Origin: RGIG4079 sp045596365
Lineage (GTDB): Bacteria; Bacteroidota; Bacteroidia; Bacteroidales; Muribaculaceae
Length of the DNA: 64,000 nt
Direction: 5' to 3'
Assembly (NCBI GenBank): GCA_045596365.1
Contig: JAZOCE010000011.1
Coordinates: forward strand, 1 to 64,000
Part shown: one piece after another, positions 13,958-21,928 of the stretch
Layout of the letters: every line of letters starts with the position of its first letter
Numbering within the stretch: position 1 is the stretch's first letter
Position numbers and translations under genes: made by a program
Notes under the pieces: model-generated
Databases searched by the model: none
What the model saw: only the letters and a program-made list of their open reading frames with translations
What the model was told of the DNA's origin: nothing

Positions 13958-15961
13958 TTAGTCGCCCATTGTGCGAAGTAGTTCATCGTTGTCTGATGTA
14001 CGTTCCATGCGGTCTTTGATGAATTCCATAGCTTCTATCGAATTACGATCAGAAAGGAATCGACGCAAAATCCACATGCGATTTAGAGTCTCAGTACGTA
14101 GCAGAAGATCATCTCGGCGAGTACTTGATGCCATAATGTCAACAGCCGGGAATATGCGTTTGTTCGACAATTTGCGGTCAAGTTGTAATTCCATGTTTCC
14201 TGTGCCTTTGAATTCTTCAAAGATAACTTCGTCCATCTTAGAACTTGTTTCAGTCAAGGCAGTTGCTATGATAGTCAAAGAACCGCCACCTTCAATGTTG
14301 CGAGCAGCACCAAAGAAGCGTTTTGGCTTTTGAAGAGCATTTGCATCAACACCTCCTGAAAGAATTTTGCCTGATGCAGGAGAAACGGTATTATAGGCGC
14401 GAGCAAGGCGAGTAATAGAGTCAAGCAAGATAACAACGTCGTGCCCACATTCTACCATGCGTTTAGCTTTTTCTAATACAATGCTTGCAATTTTAACATG
14501 ACGTTCGGCCGGCTCGTCAAATGTAGAAGCAATAACTTCGGCATTTACGCTACGACTCATGTCGGTTACCTCTTCTGGGCGTTCATCAATGAGCAAAATC
14601 ATGATGTAGGTCTCTGGGTGATTTTCTGCAATTGCGTTAGCTATATCTTTCAATAGGATTGTCTTGCCTGTTTTTGGTGGTGCAACAATCAATCCTCGTT
14701 GTCCTTTCCCGATGGGAGAGAACATGTCAACAACGCGAGTGGATATATTGCAAGTGCGACCGCTTGTTAAGTCAAATTTCTCATCAGGGAACAGTGGAGT
14801 GAGATGTTCAAAAGGAACGCGGTCGCGAATAAATTCAGGTAAACGTCCATTTACTTGTTTTATCGTGCTAAGAGGAAAATATTTTTCGCCTTCTTTTGGC
14901 GGTCGTATGGTCCCTTCGACAACGTCTCCGGTCTTAAGCCCATGATGTTTTATTTGTGATTGAGTAACATATACATCATCGGGAGATGAAAGATAGTTGT
15001 AATCGCTTGAGCGCAAAAATCCATATCCGTCAGGCATTACCTCAAGTACGCCTGTTGCCTCAATAAAACCGTCAAAATTATATAATGGGGTAGCTGGTTG
15101 TTGTTGCTGTTGTTGGTTGTTATTGCGATTTTTTTGTTTCTTAGATTGTTTTTGTTGTTGAGGTTGTTTTTGTTGCTGTTCTTTGCCCGGTTCTGTTATT
15201 ACGATAGGAGCTGTTGCAGCGGCAATTGCGGCTGCTGCAGCAGCTTCATCTTTCTCACGTTGTGAGCGTGGAACAAATTTTTGTCCTCCACTGCGAGGGA
15301 AGAATGACCCAAAAGAGGAATCATTTGGTCGAAAATCAATCTTGGGTTTCTCTAACTCGACTTTTTCCATTATGGGGGACTCTTCTGATGGAATTTTGTT
15401 GTCCTCTTTCTCTGTGTTTGTAAATTGGATGGGCAATGAAGGCTCTTCGTCCTTGGCAAGAGGAGTTATCATTGTCATAATGTCGCTATCGTTGTCCTCA
15501 TTATTTTCGGGGACAGAAGTTGTTTCCGATTCTTTTATTGGTTGCTCTTCTGTGATAGGAGTAACGATGTTTTCTTGAATTTCTATAGGCTCAGGTTTGT
15601 TAATGCGGCGGCGACGCCCACGAATAGGTTGATTCTCTGTAGCTTTTCCCTCCTCCTCAGTAGTACTGATGTTTTCTTGAGTGGTTTTCTCGATTTGAAC
15701 TTGTGGGGTTGGGATTTCCTCTGAAGAGACTTTATTGTCTTTTTTGTTTGTTATTTTTTTCTCTTTCTTTGGCTTGCTTTCTTTGGGCTCACGACGTTTT
15801 TTTTCGGTGGCATTAGCTGCCATGTCAATAGCTTGTTGGTCAAGAATACGATATATTAAATCATCTTTCTTGTTTAAATCGATTTTTTTTAATCCCATGT
15901 TTTCTGCAACCGACTTGAGCTCACTGTCGCTCATAGAGTTAAGTTCGGAAATATTGTACAT
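13958..15961 (-). CDS. rho: Transcription termination factor Rho with long disordered insertion
   Basis: Rho is a ring-shaped RNA helicase/ATPase that ends transcription. The N-terminal MYNISELNSMSDSELKSVAE is the usual Rho_N domain and sets the start; a further 45 bases of open frame upstream are not used. Residues about 50-310 form a low-complexity insertion with K/E, alanine and glutamine runs (QQQKQPQQQKQSKKQKNRNN). Then come the RNA-binding domain (GVLEVMPDGYGFLRS), Walker A (GLIVAPPKTGKT), Walker B (DVVILLDSITRLARAYN) and the Q-loop region. At 667 residues it is much longer than E. coli Rho (419). Such insertions are reported for gut Bacteroides Rho and linked to condensate formation and gut fitness. 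Confidence 0.96.
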   Translation of the reverse strand: MYNISELNSMSDSELKSVAENMGLKKIDLNKKDDLIYRILDQQAIDMAANATEKKRREPKESKPKKEKKITNKKDNKVSSEEIPTPQVQIEKTTQENISTTEEEGKATENQPIRGRRRRINKPEPIEIQENIVTPITEEQPIKESETTSVPENNEDNDSDIMTMITPLAKDEEPSLPIQFTNTEKEDNKIPSEESPIMEKVELEKPKIDFRPNDSSFGSFFPRSGGQKFVPRSQREKDEAAAAAAIAAATAPIVITEPGKEQQQKQPQQQKQSKKQKNRNNNQQQQQQPATPLYNFDGFIEATGVLEVMPDGYGFLRSSDYNYLSSPDDVYVTQSQIKHHGLKTGDVVEGTIRPPKEGEKYFPLSTIKQVNGRLPEFIRDRVPFEHLTPLFPDEKFDLTSGRTCNISTRVVDMFSPIGKGQRGLIVAPPKTGKTILLKDIANAIAENHPETYIMILLIDERPEEVTDMSRSVNAEVIASTFDEPAERHVKIASIVLEKAKRMVECGHDVVILLDSITRLARAYNTVSPASGKILSGGVDANALQKPKRFFGAARNIEGGGSLTIIATALTETSSKMDEVIFEEFKGTGNMELQLDRKLSNKRIFPAVDIMASSTRRDDLLLRTETLNRMWILRRFLSDRNSIEAMEFIKDRMERTSDNDELLRTMGD

Positions 15962-16115
15962 AAAAAGTTGATTATATAAGAGATAATCCAAATCAATATT
16001 GCACAATTAATGCTTATTGTATAGAATTGATTTATTATTTGATTGGGGATAAGATTTATTGATGGTATTGTTTTTTATACACATCAAAAAAAGAATTGAA
16101 TTTATAATTTCAATA

Positions 16116-16146
16116 CAAAGTTACTCGCTTTTATTGAATAAACAAA
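16116..16146 (-). promoter_or_regulatory. Candidate promoter of rho (minus strand)
   Basis: On the minus strand TAACTTTG (16116-16123) is preceded by TTTG (16143-16146) with a 19-base gap, the typical Bacteroidota arrangement. Transcription would begin near 16109, giving rho a leader of about 150 nt. It lies just downstream of the short RNA's terminator. Confidence 0.65.
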
Positions 16147-16177
16147 TATTATACCTAAAAAGTTTTGTGGTAATAAA

Positions 16178-16241
16178 ATAAAAAAATTATCCGTCATCAC
16201 GACGAATAACTTTCTTACCTTAAATCTAATACCATGAAAAA
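16178..16241 (-). ncRNA. Short RNA, copy B of a paralogous pair
   Basis: On the minus strand this unit runs from a predicted start near 16241 to a terminator at about 16180. Its first 24 transcribed bases (16240 down to 16217) are identical to those of the copy at 58907; the core is TTCATGGTATTAGATTTAAG. The 3' part is a 9-bp hairpin, TTATTCGTC / GACGGATAA with one G-U pair and loop GTGAT, followed by seven U residues. The other copy has the same loop-proximal GTCGTGA-GAC but a different lower stem that also pairs. No ORF is present. The motif feels familiar as a multi-copy Bacteroidales sRNA family, but I cannot confirm the name. Confidence 0.75.
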
Positions 16242-16247
16242 CTGATG

Positions 16248-16255
16248 CAAAGGTA
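16248..16255 (-). promoter_or_regulatory. -7 promoter element of short RNA copy B
   Basis: TACCTTTG on the minus strand lies six bases before the conserved 5' element of the short RNA. The same box-to-element spacing is seen in the second copy. Confidence 0.65.
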
Positions 16256-16366
16256 CGAAAAGTTTATTATAAAACAATAATTTTAGAATTGGATGGCTAT
16301 ATTTTAAAATAATTTAACAATATATATGTGAGGACTTAATCTTCAGGATATTTATATAAGTCAATA

Positions 16367-16399
16367 TTGGTGTTATAAGTAGAAAATTTTGTAAATTTG
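16367..16399 (+). promoter_or_regulatory. Promoter of the pheS operon
   Basis: TAAATTTG (16392-16399) has TTGG (16367-16370) upstream with a 21-base gap. It lies 25 bases before the pheS ATG. The 463-base rho-pheS gap thus holds two minus-strand promoters, one RNA gene and this promoter; 16260-16366 shows nothing further. Confidence 0.65.
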
Positions 16400-16424
16400 T
16401 GGCTATTAAATAGAGAAAATAGCA

Positions 16425-17447
16425 ATGATTGAAAAAATAAATAATTTAAAAGCAGAGATTGAGGGCTTGCAAGCAGCAAATATAGCTGAAGTAGAAGCGC
16501 TACGCATAAAATACTTAAGTAAAAAAGGTGAAGTCTCTTTGTTGTTCAACGATTTTAGAAATGTGCCTGTTGAGCAAAAGAAAGAAATGGGACAATCGCT
16601 CAATGAATTAAAAAATCTTGCAACAGATAAAATCAATGCGTTGCGTGATGCACTTGAATGTGCCGACACTGATTGTGATGGGATCGATTTAACACGCACA
16701 TCATCTCCTATCAAATTAGGGACACGCCATCCATTGTCATTGGTAAGGAATGAGATTATTTCAATCTTTTCACGTCTTGGCTTCTCAATTGCCGATGGTC
16801 CGGAGATTGAAGATGATTGGCATGTGTTCTCGTCAATGAATTTTGCAGATGACCATCCTGCTCGTGATATGCAAGACACATTCTTTATTCAAAGAAATCC
16901 TGCTGATGTTTTGTTGCGCACACACACCTCATCGGTACAATCTCGAGTAATGGAAAAATCACAACCTCCCATCCGCATTATTTGCCCGGGACGAGTGTAT
17001 CGAAATGAAGCTATTTCAGCTCGTGCACATTGTTTCTTCCATCAAGTAGAAGGCTTGTATGTTGACAAGAATGTTTCATTTGCTGATTTGCGCCAAGTAT
17101 TATTATATTTTGCACAAGAAATGTTCGGACCCGAAACACAAATACGTCTTCGCCCAAGTTATTTTCCATTTACAGAGCCTTCCGCAGAAATGGATATTTC
17201 ATGCAACTTGTGTGGAGGTAAGGGATGCTCATTCTGTAAGCACACCGGATGGGTTGAAATTCTTGGATGTGGCATGGTTGATCCTAACGTCCTTGATGCA
17301 TGTGGCATAGATAGTAAAGTATATAGTGGCTATGCATTGGGAATGGGAGTCGAACGCATCACAAACTTGAAATATCAAGTGAAAGACTTGCGCATGTTCT
17401 CAGAAAATGACACTCGTTTCTTAGACGAATTCAAGAGCGCACGATAG
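16425..17447 (+). CDS. pheS: Phenylalanine--tRNA ligase alpha subunit
   Basis: The class II catalytic subunit charges tRNA-Phe together with PheT, which is not in this window. The N-terminal coiled coil (about 1-90) is followed by the catalytic core: GTRHPLSLVRNEIISIFSRL, the motif 2 region HTSSVQSRVM and RVYRNEAISARAHCFFHQVE, and motif 3 GYALGMGVERI near residue 310. Unlike E. coli PheS it has a cysteine-rich insert, CNLCGGKGCSFCKHTGW, that may bind zinc; I believe such a motif occurs in other bacterial PheS proteins. At 340 residues it is full length. It heads a five-gene unit. Confidence 0.97.
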   Translation: MIEKINNLKAEIEGLQAANIAEVEALRIKYLSKKGEVSLLFNDFRNVPVEQKKEMGQSLNELKNLATDKINALRDALECADTDCDGIDLTRTSSPIKLGTRHPLSLVRNEIISIFSRLGFSIADGPEIEDDWHVFSSMNFADDHPARDMQDTFFIQRNPADVLLRTHTSSVQSRVMEKSQPPIRIICPGRVYRNEAISARAHCFFHQVEGLYVDKNVSFADLRQVLLYFAQEMFGPETQIRLRPSYFPFTEPSAEMDISCNLCGGKGCSFCKHTGWVEILGCGMVDPNVLDACGIDSKVYSGYALGMGVERITNLKYQVKDLRMFSENDTRFLDEFKSAR

Positions 17448-17458
17448 AAAACAGATAG

Positions 17459-17848
17459 ATGATTCCGATTATCAACTTTTTGATGGTAGCTATAGGCGGA
17501 GCAATAGGGAGTTGCTTACGCTATGGTATAGGGCTGATAAACGGAGTAGAAGATACAAAAGGGCTTGGTACATTCATTGTGAATGTAGCAGGCTGTTTTG
17601 TTATAGGAGCATTATTTTCAATAGCATCTCGATGGGATATCTCGGAATATTATCGAGTTTTTCTATTTGTGGGACTGCTTGGCGGTTTTACAACATTCTC
17701 AAGTTATGCTCTTGACATATTATCCATGAGTCAACAAGGTGAATATCTAAATGCTATATTATATTTCCTTCTTACTAATATATTAGGAATAATTGCGGCA
17801 TTAATAGGAATGTCTTTTGTGAATATAATTGCGAAATCGATTTCATGA
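17459..17848 (+). CDS. crcB: Fluoride ion channel FluC (CrcB)
   Basis: This 129-residue protein with four hydrophobic segments exports fluoride as a dual-topology dimer. Signature stretches are GGAIGSCLRYGI near the N-terminus, GTFIVNVAGCFVIGALF with the pore-lining asparagine, and GLLGGFTTFSSYALD, which contains the central sodium-site and phenylalanine-box region. It begins 11 bases after pheS and its stop overlaps the nth start as ATGA. No fluoride riboswitch is visible because the gene lies inside an operon. Confidence 0.93.
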   Translation: MIPIINFLMVAIGGAIGSCLRYGIGLINGVEDTKGLGTFIVNVAGCFVIGALFSIASRWDISEYYRVFLFVGLLGGFTTFSSYALDILSMSQQGEYLNAILYFLLTNILGIIAALIGMSFVNIIAKSIS

Positions 17849-18483
17849 TTACAATAGATGAGAGATATAAAAGAATGATAGAGTGGTTTAAGGTTGCAAT
17901 GCCGGTGGCTGAGACGGAATTGCATTATGAAAATCCCTATCAATTACTTGTTGCAGTAATATTATCAGCTCAATGCACCGACAAACGAGTTAATCAAATA
18001 ACTCCGGCATTGTTTGAAGCATATCCCACAGCTGAAGCTATGGCTAAAGCAACACCTGATGATATTTATTCTTATATAAAGTCTTGCTCTTACCCTAACA
18101 ATAAAGCAAAGTCCCTTGCAGGAATGGCTCGCTGTATTGTTGAGCGATTTGAAGGAAAAGTGCCTTCTGATATCGATGATTTAATGTCTATACCGGGAGT
18201 GGGAAGAAAGACAGCCAATGTCATACTTGCCGTCGTTTACAACAAAGCCGCAATGGCAGTAGATACTCATGTGTTTAGAGTGAGTGAACGCATAGGGTTA
18301 ACGACCAATAGTAAATCACCATTGATGACAGAGAAAACACTATGCCAATATATTCCGGATGACATAATCCCTTTGGCTCATCATTGGTTAATATTACATG
18401 GTCGATATGTGTGCAAGGCTCGTCGTCCGGATTGCTTAAATTGTGGGTTAACCGGAATTTGCCGATATTACAATAACAACTAA
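17845..18483 (+). CDS. nth: Endonuclease III
   Basis: This DNA glycosylase/AP lyase removes oxidised pyrimidines in base-excision repair. The helix-hairpin-helix SIPGVGRKTANVILAVVYNK carries the conserved catalytic Asp just downstream in AMAVDTHVFRVSERIGL, and the catalytic Lys is in SAQCTDKRVN / the HhH segment. The C-terminal C-x6-C-x2-C-x5-C iron-sulfur motif is seen as CKARRPDCLNCGLTGIC. At 212 residues the length is typical. The four-base overlap with crcB indicates coupled translation. Confidence 0.96.
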   Translation: MITIDERYKRMIEWFKVAMPVAETELHYENPYQLLVAVILSAQCTDKRVNQITPALFEAYPTAEAMAKATPDDIYSYIKSCSYPNNKAKSLAGMARCIVERFEGKVPSDIDDLMSIPGVGRKTANVILAVVYNKAAMAVDTHVFRVSERIGLTTNSKSPLMTEKTLCQYIPDDIIPLAHHWLILHGRYVCKARRPDCLNCGLTGICRYYNNN

Positions 18484-18494
18484 TATATAGTACC

Positions 18495-19118
18495 ATGGAT
18501 CTTGATATCACGTTTCTAATTATAATTGAGATTATAGGAACAATCGCTTTCGCTATAAGTGGCATACGTCTTGCTGCGTCAAAACGGTTTGATTGGTTTG
18601 GAGCTTATACTGTTGGTCTTGTAACTGCTATAGGCGGTGGAACTGTGCGAGATGTACTCTTGGATATACCTGTATTTTGGATGCAAACATGGTGGTATCT
18701 TGCCGTAACAGGAATCGCATTTGCTATTGTAGTGTTATTTCGCAAAATATTGGTAAAGAGAACTAAAACCTTGTTGGTTTTTGACACAATAGGATTGGCA
18801 TTATTTGTTGTTATAGGAATTCAAAAGACTCTTGCAGTGGGCTATCCTATGTGGGTTGCAATCGTCATGGGTATGATTACCGGTTCATTTGGTGGAGTTG
18901 TTCGTGATATATTGATAAATGACGAGCCATTATTTTTTCGTAAAGATATATATGCTACTGCATGTATTGCCGGAGGTGTAGTCTATTGGGCTATACTATT
19001 GTGTGGAGGTTCCGATATTTTGCAACAATCATGTTGTGCTGCAACCGTTATATTGTTACGATATTTTGCAGTTAAATATGAATGGGCATTACCTCAGATG
19101 AAACATGATAATGATTAA
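18495..19118 (+). CDS. TRIC/YadS-like membrane protein (UPF0126)
   Basis: The 207-residue protein has about seven hydrophobic helices arranged as two repeats of three plus one. Each repeat carries the family's GGxxRD motif: AIGGGTVRDVLLD and GSFGGVVRDILINDEP. Members are prokaryotic relatives of trimeric intracellular cation channels, and some have been linked to glycine transport; which applies here is unknown. It lies 11 bases after nth and 6 bases before the gtrA-like gene. Confidence 0.88.
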   Translation: MDLDITFLIIIEIIGTIAFAISGIRLAASKRFDWFGAYTVGLVTAIGGGTVRDVLLDIPVFWMQTWWYLAVTGIAFAIVVLFRKILVKRTKTLLVFDTIGLALFVVIGIQKTLAVGYPMWVAIVMGMITGSFGGVVRDILINDEPLFFRKDIYATACIAGGVVYWAILLCGGSDILQQSCCAATVILLRYFAVKYEWALPQMKHDND

Positions 19119-19124
19119 GTAATT

Positions 19125-19547
19125 ATGATGGGGAGAAAAGCAATATTCCAGTTTGTAAAGTATGGAATGGTGGGTGTCATGAATACACTCATCACATTAA
19201 TTACCATATATTTGTGTAAATCTATCATAGGAATAAGTCCCATGGTGTCAAATGCAATAGGTTATATTGCAGGATTAGTAAACTCGTTTTTGTGGAATAA
19301 AAAATGGGTGTTCAAATCCGATAATGGATATACAAAAGAGGCTATTAAATTTGCTTGTGGTTGGGGAGTGTGTTATTGTGTGCAATTTGTTATTGTGTAT
19401 GCATTGTCCTATCTCACTTCTTTTGGAGGGAAAGAATGGTATATAGGCTTCATGGTAATAAGTGGCTATGGCGTTGCAACGCTCATAGGAATGATTGCTT
19501 ATACCATAGCCAATTTCATTTATAATCGTTTTATTACATTTCGTTAG
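19125..19547 (+). CDS. GtrA-family membrane protein
   Basis: The 140-residue protein has four transmembrane segments and the GtrA pattern: FVKYGMVGVMNTLITLITIY at the start, then SNAIGYIAGLVNSFLWNKKWVFKS. GtrA-like proteins are thought to help flip polyprenyl-linked sugars across the inner membrane. The gene could start at either of two adjacent ATG codons. It is the last gene of the pheS unit, and its 3' end overlaps the convergent LytTR gene by 14 bases, so no terminator separates them. Confidence 0.88.
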   Translation: MMGRKAIFQFVKYGMVGVMNTLITLITIYLCKSIIGISPMVSNAIGYIAGLVNSFLWNKKWVFKSDNGYTKEAIKFACGWGVCYCVQFVIVYALSYLTSFGGKEWYIGFMVISGYGVATLIGMIAYTIANFIYNRFITFR

Positions 19548-20283
19548 AATTGTCTTTTGTTGAGGTCACCAAAGAGTGTTTGTTGATATAATCGGCAAAT
19601 GACTGTTTGTAACTTTCGCTTACGGGGATATAATGATTGCCAAAAACTATGCGATTGCGTTCAATGACTTTAATCTTGCACGTGTTAACTATGAATGAGC
19701 GGTGAACGCGCAAAAAGCGATCCATAGGAAGATGACGTTCCAATGTTTTCATGTTCATTAATGTCATGACACTTTTTTGGTCGTTATCAAGGTAAATTTT
19801 TACATAGTCTTTCAACCCTTCAACAAAAAGAATATTAGCAATAGGGATTTGAATTAATTTGTACTCGCTCTTCACGATGATATAATCTTTGCTTGTCAGG
19901 TTGGCATCAGCATCCTTGTTAAGTTTTATCCATTTAACAGCTTTGTTGGTAGCCACAATAAATTCCTCATAATTAATGGGTTTTAAAAGATAATCAAGAG
20001 CATTTACTTTAAAACCTTGAATTGCATAAGAATCATAGGCTGTTGTTAAAATAATTCGACATGTTGGCGGTATTATCTTTGCAAATTCAATGCCATTAAG
20101 TTGAGGCATTTGTATATCAAGAAACAATACATCTATTTTTTCCTCAAAAATTGTCTTTATTGCATCCTGTGCCGATGTAAATACACCTACTAATTCCAAA
20201 AACGGAGTTTTGTCAATATATGAGGCTATTAATTGTCCGGCAAGTGGTTCATCGTCAATTACACAACATCTTAAAGTAATCAT
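19534..20283 (-). CDS. LytTR-family response regulator
   Basis: The 249-residue protein has a receiver domain (about 1-120) with acidic residues DDE near the start, phospho-acceptor Asp in VLFLDIQMPQLNGIEFA and the conserved Lys in YLLKPINYEEF. A LytTR DNA-binding domain (about 145-240) contains ILFVEGLKDYVKIYLDN and MDRFLRVHRSFIVN. LytTR proteins bind direct repeats upstream of target genes. It follows its likely sensor kinase by 25 bases; targets are not evident in the window. Confidence 0.95.
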   Translation of the reverse strand: MITLRCCVIDDEPLAGQLIASYIDKTPFLELVGVFTSAQDAIKTIFEEKIDVLFLDIQMPQLNGIEFAKIIPPTCRIILTTAYDSYAIQGFKVNALDYLLKPINYEEFIVATNKAVKWIKLNKDADANLTSKDYIIVKSEYKLIQIPIANILFVEGLKDYVKIYLDNDQKSVMTLMNMKTLERHLPMDRFLRVHRSFIVNTCKIKVIERNRIVFGNHYIPVSESYKQSFADYINKHSLVTSTKDNSNEM

Positions 20284-20308
20284 CGTTTACAAATTTATTC
20301 TATTTTGG

Positions 20309-21424
20309 TTATTTATTAAGGTCAATTTTCAAATCAACTGAAAATGTATCTTTTGTCTTATCTATAATTAGCGTTGCTTTTTCTCCATAAATAAGATTTA
20401 GACGCTTCTTTAAATTATTAAGACCTATACCATTTTCTTTTGTCGAGATATTATTATAATTATTAAATGTTGAACATGAAACAATTCCATCTTTTGCCGT
20501 GATAGATACATCTATTCTGTGTTCTGAATTTCCGGTATTCCCATGCTTGAAAACATTTTCTATTAAAGTAATGAATAGTAGTGGAGCAATCTTTAAACTG
20601 GAATTATCTCCTGCATCAAGAGTTACATTAATCGGAATTTTGCTTCCAAATCTAACCTTCATTAAGTTAATATAATCTTTTATGAAGTTTAGTTCTGATT
20701 TTAGTTCAACATCTGATGGTGTTTCATATAAGACATACCGGAGCATGTGGCTTAATTCGTGAACTGATTTTTTCGCCTTGTTAGGGCTAATATCAATTAA
20801 CGCATATATTGAATTGAGTGTATTAAATAGGAAATGAGGATTTAGTTGATTTTTCAGATTGTTTAATTCATCTTCCCGTTGAATTGTAAGTTGTTTTTGC
20901 CTATGTTCTTTGTCTTTTACCCATTTTTTACTTAATTTGATAGCCAAGCTTAAAAACATTGCTAATATTATCATTACGCCATCTCTAAGGAACAAACTTA
21001 GAGTGCGAGCAAAATAACGAATATCGCCTGGAAATATGCTTGAGTCGTCAAAGAATGATGCCGGTGGCGCCATTGGATGAGGCGCAGTATATTCTTTTAT
21101 GGGTTTGTCTGCTGCATTATATTTCCACACGATATATAATACCGTCAATGAAATAATTAAAATTATAAAATTATATAATAAGAATTTCCATGTTGAATAT
21201 TTGCTATTAAAACATTTGTCAACAATAAAGAAATAATTAATATAATACACAACTATAAATAGCACACATCTTGCATATACACCTAAAGGAAGATTGCTTC
21301 GAGCGGGATCACCAATTTTCATTACGACTTCAGGAAGGAATATAATGATTGCAATACATATAAAATGTATAACTGCCGACAATATATTTTGCTTTATTTT
21401 TGGTTGCTCAATATAAATGTGCAT
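20309..21424 (-). CDS. Sensor histidine kinase, LytS/YehU type
   Basis: The 371-residue protein has four or so hydrophobic segments in the first 165 residues, then a His_kinase domain (PF06580 type) with phospho-acceptor His in LNNLKNQLNPHFLFNTLNSI. The ATP-binding region has LIENVFKHGN and GIGLNNLKKRLNLIYG; the last is the G2-like box. No extracellular sensor domain of size is present, so the signal is probably sensed in the membrane. It is encoded immediately before its LytTR partner. Confidence 0.93.
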   Translation of the reverse strand: MHIYIEQPKIKQNILSAVIHFICIAIIIFLPEVVMKIGDPARSNLPLGVYARCVLFIVVYYINYFFIVDKCFNSKYSTWKFLLYNFIILIISLTVLYIVWKYNAADKPIKEYTAPHPMAPPASFFDDSSIFPGDIRYFARTLSLFLRDGVMIILAMFLSLAIKLSKKWVKDKEHRQKQLTIQREDELNNLKNQLNPHFLFNTLNSIYALIDISPNKAKKSVHELSHMLRYVLYETPSDVELKSELNFIKDYINLMKVRFGSKIPINVTLDAGDNSSLKIAPLLFITLIENVFKHGNTGNSEHRIDVSITAKDGIVSCSTFNNYNNISTKENGIGLNNLKKRLNLIYGEKATLIIDKTKDTFSVDLKIDLNK

Positions 21425-21449
21425 AGTGTAATATATATTTGTATAAATG

Positions 21450-21457
21450 CAAATTTA
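21450..21457 (-). promoter_or_regulatory. -7 promoter element of the LytS/LytTR operon
   Basis: TAAATTTG on the minus strand lies 25 bases before the kinase ATG. No clear -33 box is seen. Confidence 0.5.
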
Positions 21458-21569
21458 GCTAAAATCAGTGAAATGATGCAATTGATTAGATGTAGTTAAA
21501 TTTTGTATGCGTATTTTAGGAGATTGTCGATACAAAACAGCGAAATGTCGCTATGCTGTTAATGGATAT

Positions 21570-21819
21570 TAAAAAATCGCCCGCTGCTCCCTTCTATCAG
21601 GGAGCGAGTGGACTAAAGCCAAAAGGCATGATTTGTGATTCTAAAGATAGTTGTCTTATAGCAATTTAAATGTAGAGATTATATCATACTTACATTTATG
21701 CCACTAATCTATAAATTCCGCTTCACAGCGTGGTAAATAAAATAAAGTAATGAATAATACCGAAAAATCTTATGCGTAAAATAATAATGTTAGGTGCTAT
21801 GCACTACAAGTGGCAAAAC
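21570..21819 (-). ncRNA. Candidate 250-nt small RNA (minus strand)
   Basis: A good minus-strand promoter at 21826-21856 points into this stretch, which has no convincing ORF. It ends with a GC-rich hairpin (21577-21610; inner GCTCCCT / AGGGAGC, outer CTCGCT / AGCGGG in an alternative fold) followed by A and six U residues at 21571-21576. The ettA terminator at 21903-21926 isolates it from the upstream gene, and a separate promoter serves the downstream kinase. I do not recognise the family. It could also be an attenuated leader of the kinase operon. Confidence 0.5.
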
Positions 21820-21825
21820 TTTGTG

Positions 21826-21856
21826 CAAAGTTACGGTTGTTTTTTTGATTTTCAAA
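21826..21856 (-). promoter_or_regulatory. Promoter of the candidate small RNA
   Basis: TAACTTTG (21826-21833) and TTTG (21853-21856) lie on the minus strand with a 19-base gap, the best-formed promoter in the 500-base ettA-kinase gap. Confidence 0.65.
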
Positions 21857-21902
21857 TTTTAATTGTATAAATTTTAGTTATATAAAATCAGACATAAAAT
21901 AA

Positions 21903-21926
21903 GAAAAGCTCCGAAAGGAGCTTTTC
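21903..21926 (-). terminator. Intrinsic terminator of ettA
   Basis: The hairpin AAAAGCTCC / GGAGCTTTT with loop GAAA lies 3 bases after the ettA stop and is followed on the minus strand by a T-rich tract. It can act in both directions. Confidence 0.85.
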
Positions 21927-21928
21927 TT

